From Bacillota bacterium (GTDB taxonomy: Bacteria > Bacillota > Clostridia > Christensenellales > CAG-138): a stretch of DNA of 11,014 nucleotides. Shown here one piece after another: positions 1 through 4,274 of this stretch. Below the pieces are notes generated by a model. That model worked only from the letters and a program-made list of their open reading frames with translations, was not told the origin of the DNA and made no database searches. The stretch is taken from NCBI GenBank assembly GCA_023416895.1, contig JAEZGQ010000252.1:1-11014 (forward strand), written 5' to 3'. The translations under genes and the position numbers were made by a program. Every line of letters begins with the position of its first letter. Position 1 is the stretch's first letter.

Positions 1-291
1 TCGTGGGAAGTATGCAAAACCGGCGGTTTTTGGAGCCCAAACCCTTACATCTGCATGAATGCGGAATATTACTACGGCGATAACACCGCAGCCGAGCGGT
101 ACGTTGTTATTGAAAAAGAAGCAGTCCGTTGCTTTAACATTTGGAACACAAGCTTCACGAAGGAATCCCTGTTGGAAGAATTGCAGCCGTATGGCGTCGC
201 TTGTGTGAATTGCTATTCTGATGTCAGTGGCAAACCATACGAAGAAAACTCACCGACCTTGTGTGCGGTGGTAAAAAAGCATGAGAAATAA
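1..291 (+). CDS. Class I SAM-dependent methyltransferase, C-terminal fragment
   Basis: The reading frame is open from the first base, so the gene starts before the window. Only the last 96 residues are present, ending at a TAA. The fragment reads SWEVCKTGGFWSPNPY near its start, then VVIEKEAVRCFNIWNT, SFTKESLLEELQPYGV and a tail with SGKPYEENSPTLCAVV. This order (an aromatic 'GGFW.P.PY' segment, a strand with 'YNIWN', 'F(T)KESLLEEL', and a final strand after 'D.sG.pY...S') matches my recollection of the C-terminal half of short class I methyltransferases annotated in Clostridia. The SAM-binding glycine-rich motif would lie upstream and cannot be seen, so the assignment rests on the tail alone and the substrate is unknown. 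The internal ATG at 55 has no good ribosome binding site and is unlikely to be the true start. A possible terminator follows at 299-372. Confidence 0.6.
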   Translation, partial: SWEVCKTGGFWSPNPYICMNAEYYYGDNTAAERYVVIEKEAVRCFNIWNTSFTKESLLEELQPYGVACVNCYSDVSGKPYEENSPTLCAVVKKHEK

Positions 292-298
292 AAATGCT

Positions 299-372
299 GC
301 ACCCTCACAAAAGCAAACGCGCCGGCGCCCTTGATACGTCGAGCGTAGCTCACCTTCGGGGGTGCTTTTGTT
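299..372 (+). terminator. Possible terminator after the methyltransferase gene
   Basis: GCACCC (299-304) can pair with GGGTGC (360-365), and the second arm runs straight into TTTTGTT. A smaller hairpin, CACC (351-354) with GGTG (361-364) around a TTCGGG loop, could form instead. A second long-range pairing, ACAAAAGCA (307-315) with TGCTTTTGT (363-371), is also possible. The long loop makes this weaker than the other terminators in the window. Its position just after the stop codon at 291 supports the call. Confidence 0.4.
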
Positions 373-474
373 ATGATGCATTTGATTTTCCGCGCTGGAA
401 TTTTGCACCCCAACCGCCTTGAACCGAAACTCTACTTCCCTCGCTTTTGTGTTCTTCGAAGCAACGCGATGCCC

Positions 475-502
475 TTTTTTCTGGCGCAACCGGACGTATA
501 AT
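475..502 (+). promoter_or_regulatory. Candidate promoter for the lipoprotein gene
   Basis: A perfect TATAAT lies at 497-502. The -35 position holds only a T-run (TTTTTT at 475-480, 16-base spacer), so the -35 match is weak. Transcription from here would give a leader of roughly 95 bases before the TTG start at 606. Confidence 0.35.
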
Positions 503-605
503 TGAGTGGAGCCTAAAAGCCGGTCATTGTATTTGGAATATGCACCGTGAAAGCTATGCCGTCTTGATGAATTACGCTGTAAAATCCAGTCGGAGGTATG
601 AGAAC

Positions 606-1463
606 TTGAAAAAAATGCTGTGTGTATCTGCCGTGCTCCTGTGCCTGGTTTTTGCTTTGTGTGCCTGTGTGCCCGTAAGCCAAACCGCAGACCTGACGGC
701 AGCTCCCACAAAAAGCCCAACGTCCACGCCAACCCCTTCAAGTGAAGCCGAGGAAGCCGTGGTTGAGTTTTCCACCTTTGACATCAACAAAAAATACTAC
801 CTCGATTCGGGAAGCTTTGTGGAATTGGACTTAAAGCTGCCCATCCTTACGGGTACTTATGATGGGATTGCGGCAATCAACGCGTTTTTTGCCGACAAGG
901 AAACGTTCTTTTACAATGAGCTCCCTTTCGAAAGCCTGAAGGATTTTGAGGCGGGAACACCTGATAGAAAGATTGAAGGGAAAAAGGATAACTTTTACAG
1001 GCAGGCTTACTATCGGCTGGAAGCTGAGTTCGGAAGTATCCTTTCGGTGTCGGCGGCGCTTGACGGCGGCGCGGGCGGCGTAAGCTGGGCGGGTATTGAA
1101 GGGGATACGTTCGACCTGAATACCGGCAAGAAATTAGGCCTTTCGGATATTTTTGAGGTAGATGAACAGAGTTATTTGGGTTTCATCTATGAGTTTGTTT
1201 CAAAAATGGTTGCTGAGGAGATCAATGCGGATTTACAACGCGGATACGGTTCTCCTTACTTTTTTGAAGACCCCTATTCGGGCGACGGCTACGAAAGCAT
1301 TCGAAGATTTGACCCAAACGATTTTTATTTAACGGAAACAGCGCTTGTCGTTTTTTATCAAAAATATGCTTTGGCGAGTGGTGCGGCGGGGCCGAAGGTG
1401 TTTGAAATTCCCTACGGAGCCATTTCAGACATGTTAAAAGCAAGTGTGGTAAACCCGCAATAA
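606..1463 (+). CDS. Lipoprotein with DUF3298/RsiV-like domain
   Basis: This is a predicted 285-aa membrane-anchored lipoprotein facing the outside of the cell. The start is a TTG at 606, with GGAGG at 592-596 nine bases upstream. The protein then begins with Lys-Lys and a hydrophobic stretch ending in the lipobox L-C-A-C, with the lipidated cysteine at residue 21. A Thr/Pro/Ser-rich spacer (about residues 30-48) separates the anchor from the folded domain. The C-terminal part carries the pattern 'FYLTETALVVFYQKYALASG' followed by AAGPKVFEIPYGAI. This fits the DUF3298 (RsiV-like) family, often preceded by a DUF4163 region, which here would cover roughly residues 60-165. RsiV proteins of this family act as anti-sigma factors and bind lysozyme, but there is no cytoplasmic anti-sigma domain or adjacent sigma factor here. 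I therefore infer only a surface lipoprotein with this fold. An ATG at 447 is in frame but would bury the signal peptide 53 residues in. Confidence 0.75.
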   Translation: MKKMLCVSAVLLCLVFALCACVPVSQTADLTAAPTKSPTSTPTPSSEAEEAVVEFSTFDINKKYYLDSGSFVELDLKLPILTGTYDGIAAINAFFADKETFFYNELPFESLKDFEAGTPDRKIEGKKDNFYRQAYYRLEAEFGSILSVSAALDGGAGGVSWAGIEGDTFDLNTGKKLGLSDIFEVDEQSYLGFIYEFVSKMVAEEINADLQRGYGSPYFFEDPYSGDGYESIRRFDPNDFYLTETALVVFYQKYALASGAAGPKVFEIPYGAISDMLKASVVNPQ

Positions 1464-1547
1464 AAACACGCAACATCGAAAAGCGCAAAAAGGCACAGTT
1501 TCCGTTGAGGAAAGCCGAGCCTTCTGATGGAAAAGCTTATCAAAATG

Positions 1548-1580
1548 GCATACGGGGTTCCCGAAGGAAAGCCCGTATGC
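1548..1580 (-). terminator. Hairpin terminator after the Arg/Cys peptide gene
   Basis: A perfect 9-bp stem (1548-1556 with 1572-1580, GCATACGGG/CCCGTATGC) encloses a second 4-bp stem TTCC/GGAA. Read on the - strand, the apical loop is TTCG, a stable tetraloop. On that strand the stem is followed by CATTTTG, a short T-rich tract. It starts 8 bases after the peptide's stop codon. On the + strand no T-run follows, so the orientation points to the - strand gene. Confidence 0.65.
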
Positions 1581-1588
1581 GGTTACAA

Positions 1589-1660
1589 TTAGCAGCAACC
1601 TCTGCGGCAGCGTGAGCACCTGCGGCAGCAACGGCGACAGCGCCTGCGGTTAAAAAACAT
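1589..1660 (-). CDS. 23-residue Arg/Cys-rich peptide
   Basis: This is a very short gene: ATG at 1660 and TAA at 1589-1591, giving 23 residues. After an MFFN start the rest is almost only Arg (10) and Cys (7), in the pattern RRRCRRCC then RRCSRCRRGCC. Cysteines fall at 8, 11, 12, 15, 18, 22 and 23. The case for a real gene is an AAAGGA ribosome binding site (1669-1674) 8 bases before the ATG, a promoter-like sequence at 1710-1738, and a tetraloop terminator 8 bases after the stop. An ATG 9 bases upstream is in frame but too close to the ribosome binding site. The peptide would be strongly basic. Metal binding, nucleic-acid binding or a disulfide-rich secreted peptide are all conceivable, but no signal peptide is visible and I do not recognise the family. 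It follows two related small genes on the same strand. Confidence 0.5.
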   Translation of the reverse strand: MFFNRRRCRRCCRRCSRCRRGCC

Positions 1661-1726
1661 AAGCGTCATCCTTTCTTAAGCTTCCCGTACGGGGAAGAGA
1701 GCTGTTATATAGTATGTGACGCTTAT
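1659..1726 (-). promoter_or_regulatory. Inverted repeat covering the start of the Arg/Cys peptide gene
   Basis: A perfect 10-bp inverted repeat pairs 1659-1668 (ATAAGCGTCA) with 1717-1726 (TGACGCTTAT). Between them lies a smaller hairpin, CTTCCC (1681-1686) with GGGAAG (1692-1697). On the - strand the downstream arm covers the whole spacer between ribosome binding site and start codon plus the first two bases of the ATG. A transcript reading through from the upstream gene could fold and block initiation. A transcript from the promoter at 1710-1738 would begin after the upstream arm and could not. Confidence 0.4.
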
Positions 1727-1738
1727 AGATATTGTCAT
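1710..1738 (-). promoter_or_regulatory. Candidate promoter for the Arg/Cys peptide gene
   Basis: On the - strand ATGACA (1733-1738, 5 of 6 to TTGACA) is followed after exactly 17 bases by TACTAT (1710-1715, 4 of 6 to TATAAT). TATAAC at 1704-1709 is an alternative -10. The -35 overlaps the stop codon of the 70-aa gene. Expected start point is near 1703, giving a leader of about 43 bases. Confidence 0.4.
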
Positions 1739-1947
1739 TGCCGGATTGGATCGGTTTGATGCGTTTGGTTTTTTTGCGCCTCCTCGCACTGCTGCTTTTT
1801 GGCGGCAAGGATCGCCAGGTTGTCGCCGATTGAGTTGAAGATGCTGGCAAGGACGTTGGTGTCGTCGGCAGAAAGCTCTGCGGAAATGCTGATGGCCATC
1901 GAGGCGGCCCACAAAACAAGCTCGCTACCGGGCGGGCACAAAGACAT
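1735..1947 (-). CDS. Small protein, DUF6774-like (70 aa)
   Basis: The predicted product has 70 aa and is cytoplasmic, with no signal peptide. It begins MSLCPPGSELVLWAAS and continues with ISAELSADDTNVLASIF and IGDNLAILAAKKQQCEE, then a polar tail. I recall short clostridial proteins of this pattern (N-terminal Cys-Pro, 'LA..lA..ls.dEl..l...l..igd.la.iaa...') annotated as DUF6774, function unknown. It is probably two amphipathic helices. ATG 1947 is chosen because AGGTGA lies 4 bases upstream. A TTG at 1965 is in frame but has no binding site. It lies 54 bases after a related 55-aa gene and 74 bases before the Arg/Cys peptide gene, all on one strand, so co-transcription is likely. Confidence 0.65.
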   Translation of the reverse strand: MSLCPPGSELVLWAASMAISISAELSADDTNVLASIFNSIGDNLAILAAKKQQCEEAQKNQTHQTDPIRQ

Positions 1948-2001
1948 ACCGTCACCTACTTTCAAAGGATGGCGCAGTGTTGGGATACACTTGTGCGGGG
2001 C

Positions 2002-2169
2002 TCATTTTTTCTCGTGCGAGCAAAGCTCTTCGAAAACTGACGTGCTTATCATCGACTTGCTCAATTCGCGCAGAAAAATGCTCAGGCAAACAAAGTCCTC
2101 CTTGGAGAGGGTTGTAAAAAAATGATTGGTTAGCGCCGCGATAAGAACGTTCATTTCGCACGGATCCAA
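2002..2169 (-). CDS. Small protein related to the 70-aa neighbour (55 aa)
   Basis: The predicted product has 55 aa and starts at a TTG (2169), which has GGGGTGA 6 bases upstream. An ATG at 2154 lacks a good site. It begins MDPCEMNVLIAALTN and continues with TTLSKEDFVCLSIFLREL, ending FEELCSHEKK. Aligned with the 70-aa protein encoded next to it, it shares an N-terminal Cys, the 'VL.AA' segment, 'LS..D' about nine residues later, 'IF' in the second helix and a Cys-containing charged end. This suggests an old duplication. No signal peptide or membrane segment is evident and the function is unknown. A perfect TATAAT lies just upstream at 2187-2192. With the 70-aa gene and the Arg/Cys peptide gene it forms a probable three-gene unit. 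Confidence 0.6.
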   Translation of the reverse strand: MDPCEMNVLIAALTNHFFTTLSKEDFVCLSIFLRELSKSMISTSVFEELCSHEKK

Positions 2170-2186
2170 AAATGCTCACCCCAAAC

Positions 2187-2192
2187 ATTATA
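2187..2192 (-). promoter_or_regulatory. -10 element of the small-protein cluster
   Basis: A perfect TATAAT is present on the - strand. I find no convincing -35 at 16-18 bases (the sequence there is GC-rich). The expected start point falls almost on the ribosome binding site, giving a leader of only about 12-15 bases, which is unusually short. Confidence 0.35.
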
Positions 2193-2278
2193 TGCAAAAA
2201 GAGGATAAGCGGCGCTACACGCAAAAAGAACCCCTTTACGGCATCGCGAAAAAGCGGCATGCATTCCCGGTGCAATCA

Positions 2279-2317
2279 AAAAACGGCCTCGAGCGGTGTT
2301 GCTTCGAAGCCGTTTTT
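2279..2317. terminator. Bidirectional terminator after the ABC-F gene
   Basis: AAAAACGGC (2279-2287) pairs perfectly with GCCGTTTTT (2309-2317), and TCGA/TCGA extends the stem past one mismatch. On the - strand the hairpin is followed by a T-run, ending the ABC-F transcript, whose stop codon lies about 95 bases upstream. On the + strand it also runs into TTTTTATAAATTTT. It separates the ABC-F gene from the small-protein cluster. Confidence 0.75.
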
Positions 2318-2410
2318 ATAAATTTTGTGGCCGTATGATACCTGCACACCCGGTTGTGACACTTAAAAAAGCTGTGCGTGTTTTCACCTCAGGTGCAGGT
2401 GCCTAAAAAT

Positions 2411-4036
2411 TCAATTCGTCGTTTTCGTGTAGCTTGCACGGAGCCTTATCACGTCGGGATCGTCGATGTAGTCGTCGAAGCTTTCGCGGCGGTCGATGAT
2501 GCCGCCCGGCAAAATTTCGATGATGCGGTTGGCGACCGTTTGGATCACCTGATGGTCATGCGAGGCAAAAAGCATAACGCCGGGGAAGGCGGTCATGCCC
2601 TCGTTGAGCGCGGTGATCGACTCAAGGTCGAGATGGTTTGTGGGTTCGTTCAAAATCAGCACGTTTGCGCCCGAAAGCATAAGCTTTGCAAGCATGCAGC
2701 GGTTTTTTTCGCCGCCCGAAAGCACTTTTGCCGGTTTCAGCGCTTCTTCGCCCGAAAACAGCAGTTTCCCAAGCCAGCCACGGATGGTGGTTTCGTACTG
2801 GTCTGTTGAATACTGCCTAAGCCAGTCCACAAGGTTCAGCTCAATGCCGTCGAAATAGGCGGAATTGTCGGAGGGCATGTACGCGCGCGAGGTGGTGACG
2901 CCCCACTTAAAGCTTCCTTCGTCGGGCGAGAGCTCTTCCATGAGAATTTGAAACAGCGTCGTGCGCGCAAGCTCATCTTCACCTACAAAGGCAATTTTAT
3001 CCCCGGGTTGCACCACAAAGCTCACTTGATCGAGCACCTTGCGGCCACCCACGGTTTTTGTGATACCGCTTAGCGCAACGATGTCGTTGCCCACCTCGCG
3101 GTCGGGCTTAAAGCTGATAAACGGATACCGGCGCGAGGAGGGGGCGAAGTTATCCATCTGCAAATTGTCGAGCATTTTTTTGCGCGACGTGGCCTGCCGT
3201 GATTTTGCGGCGTTGGCGCTGAAACGCTGGATAAACTCCTGCAATTCCTTGATCTTCTGCTCGTTGAGCTTTCGCTTGTCGCGCTCTTGGCGGGCGGCGA
3301 GCTGTGTGTATTCATACCAGAAGTCGTAGTTGCCAACGTACATCTGAATTTTGCCGTAGTCGATGTCCACAATGTGCGTGCAGACCTTGTTGAGAAAATG
3401 GCGGTCGTGCGAAACAACAATTACTGTGTTGGGGAAATCCAAAAGGAACTCCTCAAGCCACTTCACAGCGTACAGGTCGAGGTTGTTTGTCGGCTCGTCC
3501 AAAAGCAAAATATCGGGTTTGGCAAAAAGCGCCTGCGCAAGAAGCACTTTTACCTTGCGCGGGCCGTCGAGCTCAGCCATTTTCATTTGGTGATAATCGC
3601 CCGTAACGCCAAGGCCGTTTAGTATCGTTTCGGCGTCCGACTCGGCGTTCCAGCCATCCATCTCGCTGAATTCGCCCTCAAGCTCTGCAAGGCGTATGCC
3701 GTCGGCATCGTCAAAATCCACCTTGTTGTAAAGCTCCTCCTTGAGGCAGATGATCTCATACAGGCGCTTGTAGCCCATGATCACCGTTTGAAGGGCGGTA
3801 TGCTCATCAAAGGCATAGTGATCCTGCCGCAAAACGGCGATGCGCTCGCCGGGCGTTACATTGATTTCGCCGCTGCCGGGCTCAAGCTCGCCCGACAAAA
3901 TGCGAAGAAATGTGGATTTTCCCGTTCCGTTTGCCCCAATGAGGCCGTAGCAGTTGCCGGGTGTAAACTGCACGTTCACGTTTTGAAACAGCGGCCTTCC
4001 GCCGAATTGAAGGGAAATTCCCTGTGCGCTGATCAT
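2411..4036 (-). CDS. ABC-F family ATPase, YbiT-like
   Basis: This is a 541-aa protein with two nucleotide-binding domains (NBDs) joined by a linker (about 240-305) and no membrane domain, as in ABC-F proteins, which bind ribosomes and affect translation or antibiotic resistance. NBD1 has Walker A GANGTGKST (34-42), Walker B ILLLDEP (176-182) and switch His210, but its signature is LDGPR (156-160) instead of LSGGE. NBD2 has a normal signature LSGGE (439-443) and switch His493, but Walker A is GEDELARTT (352-360), lacking the usual Gly-Lys, and Walker B reads LILNEP with Asn463 in place of Asp. So the ATP site made of NBD1 Walker motifs plus the NBD2 signature is intact, and the other is degraded at three points. 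Start ATG 4036 has AAGGAAG seven bases upstream. Length and linker fit the YbiT group. Specific resistance function cannot be inferred. Confidence 0.9.
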   Translation of the reverse strand: MISAQGISLQFGGRPLFQNVNVQFTPGNCYGLIGANGTGKSTFLRILSGELEPGSGEINVTPGERIAVLRQDHYAFDEHTALQTVIMGYKRLYEIICLKEELYNKVDFDDADGIRLAELEGEFSEMDGWNAESDAETILNGLGVTGDYHQMKMAELDGPRKVKVLLAQALFAKPDILLLDEPTNNLDLYAVKWLEEFLLDFPNTVIVVSHDRHFLNKVCTHIVDIDYGKIQMYVGNYDFWYEYTQLAARQERDKRKLNEQKIKELQEFIQRFSANAAKSRQATSRKKMLDNLQMDNFAPSSRRYPFISFKPDREVGNDIVALSGITKTVGGRKVLDQVSFVVQPGDKIAFVGEDELARTTLFQILMEELSPDEGSFKWGVTTSRAYMPSDNSAYFDGIELNLVDWLRQYSTDQYETTIRGWLGKLLFSGEEALKPAKVLSGGEKNRCMLAKLMLSGANVLILNEPTNHLDLESITALNEGMTAFPGVMLFASHDHQVIQTVANRIIEILPGGIIDRRESFDDYIDDPDVIRLRASYTKTTN

Positions 4037-4071
4037 GGTGTTTCTTCCTTTTAAGTATTCATTGCCGGTAC

Positions 4072-4080
4072 ATCATACCA
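4072..4080 (-). promoter_or_regulatory. Extended -10 promoter of the ABC-F gene
   Basis: On the - strand the sequence TGG-TATGAT forms an extended -10 element (TGn plus a 5-of-6 match to TATAAT). It lies 35 bases before the ATG at 4036. No clear -35 is present, as is common for extended -10 promoters. Confidence 0.5.
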
Positions 4081-4195
4081 CATCGCCGCGCCCCTGCATA
4101 GCAAAACGAAAGGAAGAAGCAGGGCACATAAGCTGCAGCTCGGCCTTTGAGCAGCGTGGCGCAGCATCGTAACGGTAACGGACGGCATATAGCAT

Positions 4196-4225
4196 TTGAC
4201 ATGAATTACCAAAGTACGATATAGT
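4196..4225 (+). promoter_or_regulatory. Promoter of the surface-protein gene
   Basis: A perfect TTGACA (4196-4201) is followed after 18 bases by TATAGT (4220-4225). Two exact TATAAT copies follow at 4227-4232 and 4240-4245, 13 bases apart. An 8-bp inverted repeat, ATAGCATT (4189-4196) and AATGCTAT (4243-4250), brackets the whole promoter and could be an operator. Confidence 0.6.
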
Positions 4226-4274
4226 CTATAATGGTAGATTATAATGCTATTTATCTGATTTAGGAGAATAAAGT

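Larger units (their letters stand above)
292..605. other. Intergenic region before the lipoprotein gene
   Basis: This 314-base gap holds the possible terminator at 299-372, a perfect 10-bp GCGCCGGCGC palindrome (319-328) and a promoter candidate near 475-502. The frame from ATG 447 stays open into the lipoprotein gene, but its N-terminal 53 residues look unlike a protein start and precede a complete lipoprotein signal peptide. I treat it as untranslated leader. I see no other gene or RNA element. Confidence 0.5.

Noticed and set aside
447..605. N-terminal extension of the lipoprotein from ATG 447
   Set aside because: It would place a complete lipoprotein signal peptide 53 residues inside the protein and has no ribosome binding site. 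TTG 606 has GGAGG nine bases upstream.
250..741. 163-codon - strand frame over the first intergenic region
   Set aside because: It overlaps the ends of two + strand genes and its composition is not protein-like.
2194..2229. 9-bp direct repeat GCAAAAAGA at 2194-2202 and 2221-2229
   Set aside because: It is A-rich and short, with no further copies seen. Chance is a sufficient explanation.
1650..2338. Other open frames of 65-108 codons on both strands in this region
   Set aside because: They overlap the three small genes in other frames, have irregular composition and lack ribosome binding sites.
2378..2809. 143-codon + strand frame opposite the ABC-F gene
   Set aside because: It is antisense to a well-supported gene and results from its codon bias. 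No binding site or family resemblance was seen.
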